A program made the translations under genes and the position numbers. The notes beneath the pieces are model-generated. The model did not search any database, was not told where the DNA came from, and saw only the letters and a program-made list of their open reading frames with translations. From Caulobacter sp. S45 (GTDB lineage Bacteria; Pseudomonadota; Alphaproteobacteria; Caulobacterales; Caulobacteraceae): 45,893 nt of DNA. This document shows positions 7,573-17,351 of this stretch, piece by piece (positions within the stretch are counted from its first letter, which is position 1; each line of letters starts with the position of its first letter). The stretch spans positions 1 to 45,893 of the forward strand of contig NZ_CAHJWH010000006.1 in NCBI RefSeq assembly GCF_903642205.1, written 5' to 3'.

Positions 7573-10542
7573 TCAGGCGAACGCCTCGTCCAGGAAGGTC
7601 TGCAGTTCTTTCTGGTGGCGGCTCATCTGGCCCGCTGCGGTGGAGGCCGAAGCGGGGCGGCCGACATAGCGGGCGCGCTTGGCCCTTACCTCGACCTTGG
7701 TCAGGGTCAGCTCGACCCAGGGATCGACGAAGGTCCAACCGCCCATGTTCTTGGGCTCCTCCTGGCACCAGACCAGCTCCGCATTGGCGAAGCGGGCCAG
7801 TTCGCGGCGAAGCGTCTGCATGGGCCAGGGATAGAACTGCTCCAGGCGCAGGATGTAGACGTCGTCCACGCCCTTCTTCGCCCGTGCGTCGGTCAGGTCG
7901 TAATAGACTTTGCCCGAGCACAGGATCACCCGACGGACGTCGGCGTCCGGCTTCAGGGTGACGCCGGCGGCCTCAGGGTGCCGCTGGGCGGTGTCGTGCA
8001 GCACCCGGTGAAAGGTGGAGCCCTCCGCCAGGTCCGCCATCGTCGAAACTGCCTTCTTGTGACGGAGGAGCGACTTCGGCGTCATCAGGATCAGCGGCTT
8101 CCTGAAGCTGCGATGCACCTGCCGGCGCAGGATGTGGAAGTAGTTGGCAGGGGTGGAGCAGTTGGCGACCTGCAGGTTTTCCTCGGCGCACATCTGAAGG
8201 TAGCGCTCAAGGCGAGCCGAGGAGTGCTCAGGCCCCTGCCCTTCGTATCCGTGGGGCAGCAGCATGGTCAGGCCGCTCATCCGCAGCCACTTGCGCTCGC
8301 CCGACGAGATGAACTGGTCGACCACCACCTGGGCGCCATTGGCGAAGTCGCCGAACTGGGCCTCCCACATCACCAGGGTATTGGGGTCGGCCAGGCTGTA
8401 GCCGTATTCGAAGCCCAGCACCGCCTCTTCCGACAGGGCCGAGTCGATCACCTCGAAGAAGCTCTGGCCCGGCCGCAGGTTGTTGAGGGGCACATAGCGC
8501 TCCTCCGTCGCCTGGTCGATCACCGCGGAGTGGCGCTGGGAGAAGGTGCCCCGCTGGCTGTCCTGGCCGGACAGGCGCACCGGAAAGCCCTCGTCCAGCA
8601 GCGACGCGAAGGCCAGGTGCTCGGCCAGCGCCCAGTCGATGTTCTCGCCGGTGTCGAGCGCCGTGCGGCGTGCGTCGATCACCCGGCGGAGCGTCTTGTG
8701 GACGTCGAGCCGTTCGGGCATCGCGGTGATCAGGTGGCCGAGGTCCTTCAGCCGGGCTTCCGGCACGCCGGTCTCGCCGCGCGCCAGCTCCTGGCCGGGT
8801 TCGACCTTCAGGCCGGACCAGACCCCGTCCATCCAGTCGGCCTTGTTGGCGTGGAAGTTCTTGCCTGCCTCGAATTCCTCGTCGAGGAAACGGTCGAACT
8901 CGCTCAACCAGCCGTCCACTTCGCCCTGGGTGGCGACGCCCTCGGACACCAGCCGCTTGCCGTAGATCTCGCGGACCGACGGCGTGTCCTTGATCCGGGC
9001 GTACATCAGCGGCTGGGTGAAGGTCGGGTCGTCGCCCTCGTTATGGCCGAAGCGGCGATAGCAGAACATGTCGATCACCGTGTCCTTGCCGAACTTCTGG
9101 CGGTACTCGGTGGCGACCTTGGCGGCGAATACGACCGCTTCCGGGTCGTCGCCATTCACGTGCAGGATCGGCGACTGGACCATCAACGCGGTGTCAGAGG
9201 GATACGGCGAGGAGCGGCTGTTCCGCGGGCTGGTGGTGAAGCCGATCTGGTTGTTGACGATGAAGTGCACCGTGCCGCCGGTGTTGTAGCCCTTCAGCCC
9301 CATCAGCATGAAGCACTCGGCGATCACGCCCTGGCCGGCGAAGGCGGCGTCGCCATGCAGCAGCAACGGCATGACCTTGCCGCGGTCGGCGGTCTCGTCC
9401 TCCCGACTGTCGATGGTCTGCTTGGCGCGCGCCTTCCCGATCACCACGGGATTCACGATCTCCAGGTGGCTGGGATTGGCGGTCAGCGACAGGTGCACGC
9501 TGTTGCCGTCGAACTCCCGGTCGCTGGAGGCGCCCAGGTGGTACTTGACGTCGCCCGAGCCCTCGATGTCGGAGGGGAGCGAAGTGCCGCCCTGGAACTC
9601 GTGGAAGATCACGCGGTACGGCTTGCCCATCACCGCGGCCAGCACGTTCAGCCGCCCCCGGTGGGGCATGCCGATGACGATCTCGTCGACGCCCAGCGCC
9701 CCGCCGCGCTTGATGATCTGCTCCAGGGCCGGAACCATGGACTCCGCCCCATCCAGGCCGAAGCGCTTGGTGCCGGGGAAACGCTTGTGCAGGAAACGCT
9801 CGAAGCCCTCGCCCTCGATCAGCTTCTTCAGGATCGCCTTCTTGCCGTCGGGCGTGAAGGTGATCTCCTTGTCCTTGCCCTCTATCCGCTCCTGTATCCA
9901 CGCCTTCTCGGTGGGATCGGAGATATGCATGTACTGCACGCCCACAGCGCCGCAGTAGGTGCGCCGCAGGATCGACAGGATCTCACGGATCGTGGAGGTC
10001 TCTAGCCCCAGAACATAATCCAGGAAGATCGGCCGGTCGTAGTCGCGCTCGGCGAAGCCATAGCTGGCCGGGTCGAGTTCGGCGCTCTGCACCTTGGGCT
10101 CCAGGCCCAGGGGGTCGAGGTTGGCCTGCAGGTGGCCGCGGGTGCGGAAAGCGCGGATCATCATGATCGCGCGCACCGAATCGAGCGTGGCCGCACGCAC
10201 GTCTACGGGCGACGCCGGCGGCGTCTTCTCGGCTATGGCCTTGGAGACCTTGGCCTCGATGACCGGCCACAGGCCGTCGATGGCCGACAGCCACTCCGGC
10301 CGCTGCACGGGCGTCGCCGCCTTGGTCCAGCTAGGCTCCGCGGCTCCGGCCTCAATGGCGGGCTTCGCCTCGCGCAGGCTCTGGAAATAGGCGCGCCAGG
10401 ACGGTTCGACCGCGTCGGGGTCCTTGGCGTAGCGCTCGTAGAGGTCTTCGACGAAGGCGGCGTTGGCGCCGTACAGGAAGGAGGTTTCGCTCAGCACCTC
10501 GGCGGTGCGAACGGTGTTCCGAAGACCTGCATCGTCAGCCAT
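7573..10542 (-). CDS. sucA: 2-oxoglutarate dehydrogenase E1 component
   Basis: The thiamine-diphosphate-dependent E1 decarboxylates 2-oxoglutarate and passes the succinyl group to lipoate on SucB. The 989 residues match the family. The N-terminal segment carries SFLYGANAAFVEDLYERY, the tail that docks E1 to the complex. The catalytic region contains GMPHRGRLNVLAAVMGKP, and a typical C-terminal transketolase-like domain follows (EAQFGDFANGAQVVVDQF, LPHGYEGQGPEHSS). It is followed by sucB after a 176-bp gap holding an inverted repeat, and preceded by sucD 118 bp upstream, so it may be co-transcribed with sucD or have its own promoter. Confidence 0.97.
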   Translation of the reverse strand: MADDAGLRNTVRTAEVLSETSFLYGANAAFVEDLYERYAKDPDAVEPSWRAYFQSLREAKPAIEAGAAEPSWTKAATPVQRPEWLSAIDGLWPVIEAKVSKAIAEKTPPASPVDVRAATLDSVRAIMMIRAFRTRGHLQANLDPLGLEPKVQSAELDPASYGFAERDYDRPIFLDYVLGLETSTIREILSILRRTYCGAVGVQYMHISDPTEKAWIQERIEGKDKEITFTPDGKKAILKKLIEGEGFERFLHKRFPGTKRFGLDGAESMVPALEQIIKRGGALGVDEIVIGMPHRGRLNVLAAVMGKPYRVIFHEFQGGTSLPSDIEGSGDVKYHLGASSDREFDGNSVHLSLTANPSHLEIVNPVVIGKARAKQTIDSREDETADRGKVMPLLLHGDAAFAGQGVIAECFMLMGLKGYNTGGTVHFIVNNQIGFTTSPRNSRSSPYPSDTALMVQSPILHVNGDDPEAVVFAAKVATEYRQKFGKDTVIDMFCYRRFGHNEGDDPTFTQPLMYARIKDTPSVREIYGKRLVSEGVATQGEVDGWLSEFDRFLDEEFEAGKNFHANKADWMDGVWSGLKVEPGQELARGETGVPEARLKDLGHLITAMPERLDVHKTLRRVIDARRTALDTGENIDWALAEHLAFASLLDEGFPVRLSGQDSQRGTFSQRHSAVIDQATEERYVPLNNLRPGQSFFEVIDSALSEEAVLGFEYGYSLADPNTLVMWEAQFGDFANGAQVVVDQFISSGERKWLRMSGLTMLLPHGYEGQGPEHSSARLERYLQMCAEENLQVANCSTPANYFHILRRQVHRSFRKPLILMTPKSLLRHKKAVSTMADLAEGSTFHRVLHDTAQRHPEAAGVTLKPDADVRRVILCSGKVYYDLTDARAKKGVDDVYILRLEQFYPWPMQTLRRELARFANAELVWCQEEPKNMGGWTFVDPWVELTLTKVEVRAKRARYVGRPASASTAAGQMSRHQKELQTFLDEAFA

Positions 10543-10660
10543 GGACTCTCACCCTTGCGCCCGATCCGGCCAGGGTGTCGCCGAACAGGCGGCGAACGCG
10601 GATCACGCGATTAGCTATATGGTCGCCCTCGGCCCGTAACGGAACCGTGAACTGCAATAA

Positions 10661-11536
10661 TCAGCCCTTCAACAGCTCCAGCAGCGTCTCACCGAGTTTG
10701 GCGGGCGAGGGCGAGACCTTGATGCCCGCCGCCTCCATGGCCGCCGTCTTGTGCTCCGCTCCACCCTTGCCGCCGGAAATGATGGCGCCGGCATGGCCCA
10801 TCCGCCGGCCGGGAGGCGCAGTGACGCCGGCGATGAAGCCGACCATGGGCTTCTTGACCTTGGAAGCCTTGATGAACTCTGCGGCGTCCTCCTCGGCCGA
10901 ACCGCCGATCTCGCCGATCATGATGATCGACTTGGTGGCCTCGTCGGCCAGGAACATCTCCAGCACGTCGATGAATTCGGTGCCCTTCACCGGATCGCCG
11001 CCGATGCCGACGGCGGTGGTCTGGCCGAGCCCCGCACTGGTGGTCTGGAACACCGCCTCGTAGGTCAGGGTGCCGGAACGCGAGACCACGCCCACCGACC
11101 CGTCCAGGAAGATGGAGCCCGGCATGATGCCGATCTTGCACTGGTTGGGGGTCAGGACCCCCGGGCAGTTCGGCCCGATCAGGCGCGACTTGGACCCTGA
11201 CAGGCTGCGCTTCACCTTGATCATGTCCTCTACCGGGATGCCCTCGGTGATGCAGATGATCAACGAGATCTCGGCGTCTATGGCCTCAAGGATCGAATCG
11301 GCGGCGAACGGCGGCGGCACGTAGATGACGCTGGCGTCCGCGCCGGTCTTGGTCTTCGCTTCCAGCACGGTGTCATAGACCGGCAGGCCGACATGGGTCT
11401 GGCCGCCTTTGCCGGGGGTGACGCCGCCGGCCATCTTGGTGCCGTAGGCGATAGCCTGCTCGGTATGGAAGGTGCCCTGCGCCCCGGTGATGCCCTGGCA
11501 GATGACCTTGGTGGAACTGTCGATCAGGATGGACAC
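10661..11536 (-). CDS. sucD: Succinyl-CoA synthetase alpha subunit
   Basis: This subunit carries the phosphohistidine of succinyl-CoA ligase, which makes ATP or GTP from succinyl-CoA in the TCA cycle. At 291 residues it is of normal length. The CoA-binding Rossmann start ([19 protein letters not shown]) and the phosphorylated His248 in [10 protein letters not shown] are present. The beta subunit gene sucC, which usually lies directly upstream of sucD, is not there. The next gene upstream on the same strand, 132 bp away, is an amidohydrolase that ends in a terminator hairpin. sucD therefore probably has its own promoter, and sucC must be elsewhere in the genome. Confidence 0.97.
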   Translation of the reverse strand: MSILIDSSTKVICQGITGAQGTFHTEQAIAYGTKMAGGVTPGKGGQTHVGLPVYDTVLEAKTKTGADASVIYVPPPFAADSILEAIDAEISLIICITEGIPVEDMIKVKRSLSGSKSRLIGPNCPGVLTPNQCKIGIMPGSIFLDGSVGVVSRSGTLTYEAVFQTTSAGLGQTTAVGIGGDPVKGTEFIDVLEMFLADEATKSIIMIGEIGGSAEEDAAEFIKASKVKKPMVGFIAGVTAPPGRRMGHAGAIISGGKGGAEHKTAAMEAAGIKVSPSPAKLGETLLELLKG

Positions 11537-11638
11537 GGGCGGGATCGGCCTCTCGTTCGCAGGCGCGGCAAGGCGCGTCCTCGGGCGCGGTGGGATTAGC
11601 GCAGGAATATGACCGGGGGAACCCTGTTCGGCTCCCTA

Positions 11639-11666
11639 TCTCCTCCTCCGCTGCGCGGGGAGGAGA
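11639..11666 (-). terminator. Terminator hairpin after the amidohydrolase gene
   Basis: TCTCCTCC (11639-11646) pairs with GGAGGAGA (11659-11666), an 8-bp perfect stem 2 bp after the amidohydrolase stop when read on the minus strand. It would separate that gene from sucD. Confidence 0.6.
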
Positions 11667-11668
11667 AA

Positions 11669-12937
11669 CTACGGTCGCACCACCACTCCGCCCTTCATCA
11701 CCAGCGCCACGTCGCGCACAGCCTTGATGTCCACCGTCGGATCGCCCTTCACCGCCACCAGGTCGGCCAGCAGGCCCGGATGGATGCGCCCCACCTTGTC
11801 CGCCTCGTGCAGGATCTTAGCATCCGTCGCGGTGGCGGCCAGCAAGGCTTGGCTCGGCGTCATGCCGTCGCGCACCATCAGCTCCAGCTCGCGCCAGTTC
11901 TCCCCGTGGGGGAACACGCCCACGTCCGAGCCGCAGCCGATCACCACGGCCGTCTTCAGCGCCAGGCGAAAGGCGCGCTCGGCCGCCTGCATGGACTTGG
12001 TGGGCGGACCGCCCGGGAGGTAGTGCTGGAAGTAGGCGGAAGTGGCGTCCACCGCCTCCAGGGTAGGGTTGTATGCGATCCCCTTGGCCGCCATCAGGCG
12101 GAAGGTCGGCTCCGTGCCGCCGTAGCCGTGCTCGATGGTGTCCACACCTGCTTCGGCCGCGCGGCGCATGCCTTCGTCGCTGGCGGCGTGGACGGCGGCG
12201 GAGTGGCCCTCGGAGTGGGCGGCGTCGGTGGCGGCCTTCATCTCGGCCTCGCTGAAGGTCGGCTCGGTGGCGCCGCCCGGGCCCACGCGGTAGTCGGCAT
12301 AGAGCTTCACCCAGTCGGCGCCGAGCGCGATCTGCTCGCGCACCGCCTTGACGATCTCGGCCTCGCCCGAAGCCTCTTGCGCGCCTTGCGGCAGGTCCCA
12401 GCCTTCCGCGTAGGTCTTGCGTGCGGGGCCGTAGGCGCCCGTGGCCACGATGGCGCGGGTTGAGACGAACAGGCGCGGACCTGTGACGATCCCCTCCTCG
12501 ATGGCGCGCTTCAGCCCCACGTCTGCGGAGCCGGCGCCCTCGGTGCCCAGGTCGCGCAGGGTGGTGAAGCCGGCCATCAGGGTGGCGGTGGCCTGCCTGC
12601 CTGCGCGCAGCGTGCGATAGGAGAGCGGTTCCTTCAGCACCTGATCGTCCCAGGGCGTCTCGTTGTAGGGATGCAGGAACAGATGGGAGTGGATGTCCAT
12701 CAGCCCGGGCAGCAGGGTGTCTCCGGGCAGGTCGATGACCCTTGCGCCGGGCGGCACGGACAGGCTGGCGGCGGGGCCGACGGCGGCGATGGTCTCACCG
12801 GTGACCAGGACCGCCCAGCCGGCATGGGCGACGCCGTCGTCGGCGGTGAACACACGGCCGGGGCGGAGCAGGGTCGACGTGGGCGCCTGGGCGAGCGCCG
12901 GGCGCGCGAAACCGAACGCGAGCAGCGCCGCGATCAT
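11669..12937 (-). CDS. Exported metal-dependent amidohydrolase (imidazolonepropionase-like)
   Basis: A 422-residue member of the amidohydrolase superfamily. It starts with a signal peptide (about residues 1-16, ending ARPALAQA), so it acts in the periplasm. The metal-binding HSH is in [17 protein letters not shown], further histidines are in [11 protein letters not shown] and TIEHGYGG, and the catalytic Asp is probably in [14 protein letters not shown]. The family includes Xaa-Pro-type peptidases and detoxifying hydrolases of mixed substrate, so the substrate stays open. It is divergent from the broken penicillin-acylase-family gene. Both families act on amide bonds, so they may once have shared a substrate or a regulator. 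Confidence 0.9.
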   Translation of the reverse strand: MIAALLAFGFARPALAQAPTSTLLRPGRVFTADDGVAHAGWAVLVTGETIAAVGPAASLSVPPGARVIDLPGDTLLPGLMDIHSHLFLHPYNETPWDDQVLKEPLSYRTLRAGRQATATLMAGFTTLRDLGTEGAGSADVGLKRAIEEGIVTGPRLFVSTRAIVATGAYGPARKTYAEGWDLPQGAQEASGEAEIVKAVREQIALGADWVKLYADYRVGPGGATEPTFSEAEMKAATDAAHSEGHSAAVHAASDEGMRRAAEAGVDTIEHGYGGTEPTFRLMAAKGIAYNPTLEAVDATSAYFQHYLPGGPPTKSMQAAERAFRLALKTAVVIGCGSDVGVFPHGENWRELELMVRDGMTPSQALLAATATDAKILHEADKVGRIHPGLLADLVAVKGDPTVDIKAVRDVALVMKGGVVVRP

Positions 12938-13095
12938 GACCGTTCGCTGCCGGAACGGTGCACCCGGTTGAGGCGACAGGGTTATGCTGGCGGTTCCGTG
13001 CGGCTCCGCTGCAGGGGAGCGGAGTTCGTGAGATCGCGCAAGCGGGTGAAGAGCTGCTAGGCTGCGCGCGAGGGCGACGCGGGACGGGGCTAAGC

Positions 13096-15329
13096 ATGCG
13101 GGTGCTGACGATGCTGGCGGCCGCCGCCGTGTTCGCGAACACGGCGCGCGCCGCCGACACCGCCGACCTCGCCCGGTGGCGAGCCGAGTCGGCGCGGGTC
13201 ACCATCACTCGGGATGACTGGGGCATCGCCCACGTGCACGGCCGCACCGACGCCGACGCCGTCTTCGGCATGATCTACGCCTAGGCGGAAGACGACTTCA
13301 ACCGGGTGGAGACCAACTACCTGAACGCGCTGGGCCGCCTGGCCGAAGCCGAAGGCGAGTCCGCCCTCTGGTCGGACCTGCGCCAGAGGCTGTTCGTCGA
13401 CCCGGCCGTGCTCAAGACCGACTACGCCGCCAGTCCGCTGTGGATCCGCTCGCTCACGGACGCCTGGGCGGACGGACTGAACGCCTATCTGGCGGACCAT
13501 CCTGACGTGAAGCCGAAGGTGATCACCCGCTTCGAACCCTGGATGGCGCTGAGCTTCACCGAGGGCAGCATCGGCGGTGACATCGAGCGAGCTTTCCTGC
13601 CCGAACTGCAGGTCTTCTACGACCGCCCGCAGGCGGCGGCCCGTGCCGAAGCCGCAGCCCGGCTGGCGGACGCCGAAAACACCAAGCGCTTCATGGAGCC
13701 CAGCGGCTCTAACGGGATCGCTATCGCGCCGTCAAACACAGCTGACGGCCACGCCCTGCTGCTGATCAACCCCCACACGTCCTTCTACTTCCGCTCGGAG
13801 CTGCAGATGAGCAGCGACGAGGGACTGGACGCCTATGGCGCGGCCACCTGGGGCCAGTTTTTCATCTACCAGGGCTTCAACCCGCACATCGGCTGGATGC
13901 ACACCTCCACCGGCGCCGATGCGGTTGACAAGTTCGCCGAGACCATCGTGCCCCGCGACGGGCGCCTCTTATACCGCTACGGGCGCGAGCTGCTGCCGGT
14001 ATCGACCGCCTCGATCACCCTGCCCTATCGCCGGGCGGACGGGACGATGGCGTCGCGCACCTTCACCGTCTATCGCACTCACCACGGCCCCATCGTGCGC
14101 CAGGCCGGCGGCAAGTGGATCGCGCTGGCCCTGATGGACAGGCCCGTGGCGGCGCTCAGCCAATCCTACCTGCGGACCAAGGCCCACGATTACGCGAGCT
14201 TCCTGAATATCGCCCAGACCTACCGCGCGAACTCCTCCAACAACACCGTGTTCGCCGACGACCGGGGCGAGATCGCCCTGCTCATGCCCCAGTTCATCCC
14301 CCGCCGCGACGACCGCTTCGACTACACGGCCCCCGTGGACGGGGCCGATCCGCCGCTGACTGGCAGGGCCTGACCGCCTTTGGGCACACGCCCCACCTGC
14401 TGAACCCGGCCAATGGTTGGATCATGAACACCAACGACTGGCCCTACTCCGCCGCCGGAGACCTCAGCCCCAGGCGTGAGGCCTTTCCCCGCTACATGGA
14501 CACGGCCGGCGAGAACCCGCGCGGCCTGCACGCCACCGAGCTCCTGACCGGCCGCCGCGGCTGGACCCTGGAGAGCCTGAACAAGGCGGCCTTCGATCCT
14601 CACCTCCCCGCCTTCGCCAGGCTGATCCCGCTGCTCGTGCAGGCTTACGACCAGGCGCCCGCCTCCGAGCCGCTGAAAAACCGCCTAAGGGATCAGGTCG
14701 CCACCCTGCGAACCTGGGACGACCGATGGGCGACGGACTCCGCGCCCACCTCGCTGGCGGTCTTCTGGGGCGAGGACCTTTGGGCCGACAGCGCACCCCT
14801 GGCCAAGGCCGCCAAGATGTCCGTCTACGACTGGATGGCGAACAGGACGAGCCCGCATCAGAAGCTCCACGCCCTGGCGACGGCATCCGATCGGCTCACG
14901 AAGGATTTCGGGCGCTGGCGCACGCCGTGGGGCGAGATCAACCGCTACCAGCGGCTTGACGACACCATCGCCCCGCACTTCGACGACGCCAAGCGCAGCC
15001 TGCCAGTGCCGTTCACCTCGGCCCAGTGGGGGTCGCTGGCCTCGTTCGGCGCGCACCGCTATCCCGACACGAAGCGCTACTATGGCTCCAGCGGAAACAG
15101 CTTCGTCGCCGCAGTGGAATTCGGGCCCAAGGTCCGCGCTGTCGCTGTCACCGCCGGCGGAGAGAGCGGGCATCTCGGCTCTTCGCACTTCACCGACCAG
15201 GTGGAGCGTTACCGGTCAGGCGATTTGCGTCCTGTCTACTTCTACCCCGAGGACCTCACCGGCCACGTTGCGCGCCGCTACCATCCCGGCGGGCCAAGCC
15301 TTGCAGAGCCGCAGGACACCACCCGTTGA
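13096..15329 (+). pseudogene. Penicillin acylase-family (Ntn-hydrolase) gene, broken twice
   Basis: The reading frame begins at the ATG at 13096 with a signal peptide ([19 protein letters not shown]) and the family's ITRDDWGIAHVHGRTDADAV. It then hits a TAG at 13282-13284 where relatives have a Gln codon (the CAG-type reading MIYAQAEDDFNR). The frame resumes and carries the self-processing site SGSNGIAI, whose Ser codon is at 13708-13710. Near 14350 a missing G in GATCCG-CCGCTGAC shifts the frame; the other frame continues with DWQGLTAFGHTPHLLNPANG to a stop at 15329. Without the two lesions this would be a periplasmic acylase of about 745 residues that cleaves N-acyl amides, such as acyl-homoserine lactones or beta-lactams. 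Confidence 0.85.
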
Positions 15330-15401
15330 CCTCCGGTTTGAAGTCTTCGATGGAACAGCGGACACAGGCGACCTGTCGGAGCCCACGGGCGCACCAAGCA
15401 C

Positions 15402-16283
15402 ATGAACCGGCTGCTGATCTTCGGCTACGGCTTCACGGGAGCCGCGCTTGTGCGGCGGCTGGACGGCTGGGCGGTGAGCGCGACCTCCCGCAACCCCGCC
15501 ACCCGCGCGAAGATAGCGCTTCGAGGGCTGGACGCCGTTGACCCCGCCGATCCCTCGGCCATCAGGCGCGCGTTCGCCGGGGCGCAGGCCCTCCTGATCG
15601 CCGCACCGCCTGGAGAACGCGGCTGCCCGGGACTGGCGGCGCTCAGTCCCCTCATGGCCGGCGGCCCTTCCCGATGGCTTGGCTATCTCTCCACCACCGG
15701 CGTCTATGGCGACCGCGCCGGCGGCTGGGTGCGGGAAGACACCCTGCCGACCCCGGCCTCTCCGGAGGGGGAGTGCCGACTGGTGGCTGAACGGGGTTGG
15801 AGCGAGCTCGCCAGGGCTACGGCTTCGCCCCTTTTCATCTTCCGCCTGCCCGGCATCTACGGTCCCGGCCGCTCTACCCTGGACCGTCTGCGCAGGGGTG
15901 AGGCCAAACGATGGACCAAGCCTGGGCAGGTGTTCTCGCGCATCCACGTGGACGATCTGGCCCAGGCGCTTTCGCTCGCCCTGGTCCGGCCGGAACGCGC
16001 CGGCCTATATAGTCTGTGCGACGACGAGCCGGCCGCGCCGGCCGACGTGACGGCATACGCCGCCCGGCTGCTCGGCATTCCCGCGCCGCCTGAGGCGCCG
16101 CTCGATCTCGCTGCCCTGTCTCCCCTGGCGCGCCGCTTCTGGGCGGAGTCCAAGCGCGTGTCGAACGCCCGCGCCAAGGCTGCGCTGTGCTGGCGGCCCG
16201 ACTATCCAAGCTATCGGAAAGGTCTTGAAGCTGTGCTTGCAGCGGAACTAAGGGCGGATGGAGACCCGGACCTCGCTTGCTGA
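15402..16283 (+). CDS. NAD(P)-dependent epimerase/SDR-family protein (YeeZ-like)
   Basis: A 293-residue atypical short-chain dehydrogenase. The N-terminal dinucleotide motif is FGYGFTGAAL (residues 7-16). YLSTTGVYGD supplies the Thr/Tyr part of the active site, and FRLPGIYGPGRS and FSRIHVDDLAQAL are typical of the extended epimerase subfamily. The usual YxxxK lysine is not evident (GECRLVAERGW follows), so catalysis may be altered, as in YeeZ-type proteins. It follows the broken acylase by 72 bp on the same strand. Its 3' end overlaps, in antisense, a possible small gene on the minus strand. The substrate is unknown. Confidence 0.85.
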   Translation: MNRLLIFGYGFTGAALVRRLDGWAVSATSRNPATRAKIALRGLDAVDPADPSAIRRAFAGAQALLIAAPPGERGCPGLAALSPLMAGGPSRWLGYLSTTGVYGDRAGGWVREDTLPTPASPEGECRLVAERGWSELARATASPLFIFRLPGIYGPGRSTLDRLRRGEAKRWTKPGQVFSRIHVDDLAQALSLALVRPERAGLYSLCDDEPAAPADVTAYAARLLGIPAPPEAPLDLAALSPLARRFWAESKRVSNARAKAALCWRPDYPSYRKGLEAVLAAELRADGDPDLAC

Positions 16284-16397
16284 AGCCGCCGCCGGCCCAG
16301 CGGCCTGAAGCGCCAGGTGCGCCGCCGCGATACACAGCAGGGCCGCTACGGCCGCGCTGGCCCGTTTCGAGACGAAAAGCAGAAGCTCGACGGCCAA
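16248..16397 (-). CDS. Possible small single-pass membrane protein
   Basis: A 49-residue frame starting with TTG at 16397, preceded by GGAGG at a spacing of 7 nt, the best Shine-Dalgarno sequence in this region. The translation has a charged start (FVSKRAS), then one strongly hydrophobic helix (AAVAALLCIAAAHLAL), then an Ala-rich tail. It overlaps the last 36 bp of the epimerase-like gene in antisense and lies in the leader of the MBL-fold gene. I recognise no family. It could be a chance frame, since GC-rich DNA often encodes Ala/Leu runs; the ribosome binding site is the main argument for it. Confidence 0.4.
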   Translation of the reverse strand: MAVELLLFVSKRASAAVAALLCIAAAHLALQAAGPAAASASEVRVSIRP

Positions 16398-16454
16398 CGC
16401 GGGGCCTCCTACATCGGAACCGCGAGCGCGACGCAAAGGACAGGCCGAAGACCT

Positions 16455-17351
16455 ATGATCCCCTATGTGCGCGAGATGGACTTCAAGTACGGCCGGCCCG
16501 ACCAGGTGTCGCCCCTCATCACCCGCGTCGTGGCCGACAATCCCGGCCCCTTCACCTACGTCGGGACCGCCACCTTCCTGGTCGGCGGGCAGCGGCTGGC
16601 GGTGATCGACCCGGGGCCCCTGCTGGACACTCACCTTGCGGCGCTGACCTCGGCCATTGCGGGACGCCCTGTCAGCCACATCTTCACGACCCACACCCAT
16701 GCAGACCATTCCCCCCTCGCCCACCCTTTGAAAGAGCTGACCGGTGCGACCATCGTCGGCCGCGCCGCGCCCGAAGCCACCAGCGGCGAGGCGCCGGACG
16801 AGGCGAGCTTCCGACCCGACATCGAGATCGCCGACGGCGAGGTGATCGAGGGCGACGGCTGGACGCTGGAGGCGATCCTTACCCCGGGACACGCCTCGAA
16901 CCACGTCGCCTACAGGCTGAAAGAGGAGAACGCCCTGTTCTGCGGGGATCACGTGATGGGCTGGTCGACGACCGTGGTGAGCCCGCCCGACGGTGACATG
17001 AGCGACTATTATCGAAGCCTGGACAAGGTTCAGGCGAGAGGGTTCGCGACGCTCTGGCCCACCCATGGCCCCCCGATCCGGGACGTAGCGCCCTTCCTCG
17101 CCGGCTATATCGAGCACCGGCTGAAGCGGGAGGCGCAGATCGTGCGCGAGCTTGGGCGCGGCCCTCGCACGATCGCGGAGATGACGCCGCGGCTGTATAT
17201 CGGCGTGGACCCACGGCTACACGGCGCGGCGAGTCGCTCCATGCTGGCGCACCTGATCCACATGGCGCGCAACGGCGTGGTCCGTGCAGACGGCGAGCCC
17301 TCCATGGACGCGATCTATAGCCTGCCCGGACAGGTCGAGCCGTTCAGGTGA
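16455..17351 (+). CDS. MBL-fold metallo-hydrolase (glyoxalase II / LACTB2-like)
   Basis: A 298-residue metallo-beta-lactamase-fold hydrolase. The metal site HTHADH is at residues 80-85 (FTTHTHADHSPL). Further ligands are in LTPGHASNHVAY, FCGDHVMGW and LWPTHGPPI. The C-terminal part is a winged-helix-like domain (REAQIVRELGRGPRTIAEMTPRLY), as in LACTB2-type proteins. The start is the ATG at 16455, followed by IPYVREMDFKYGRPDQVSP, which matches the family N-terminus. No operon partner is evident. The 3' end overlaps the convergent kinase gene by 8 bp. The physiological substrate is unknown. Confidence 0.9.
   Translation: MIPYVREMDFKYGRPDQVSPLITRVVADNPGPFTYVGTATFLVGGQRLAVIDPGPLLDTHLAALTSAIAGRPVSHIFTTHTHADHSPLAHPLKELTGATIVGRAAPEATSGEAPDEASFRPDIEIADGEVIEGDGWTLEAILTPGHASNHVAYRLKEENALFCGDHVMGWSTTVVSPPDGDMSDYYRSLDKVQARGFATLWPTHGPPIRDVAPFLAGYIEHRLKREAQIVRELGRGPRTIAEMTPRLYIGVDPRLHGAASRSMLAHLIHMARNGVVRADGEPSMDAIYSLPGQVEPFR

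Noticed and set aside
7549-10005. An 818-codon open frame on the plus strand opposite sucA.
   Set aside because: Antisense shadow of sucA: composition rich in Leu, His, Gly and Val, without motifs, as expected from the high-GC third positions of the real gene.
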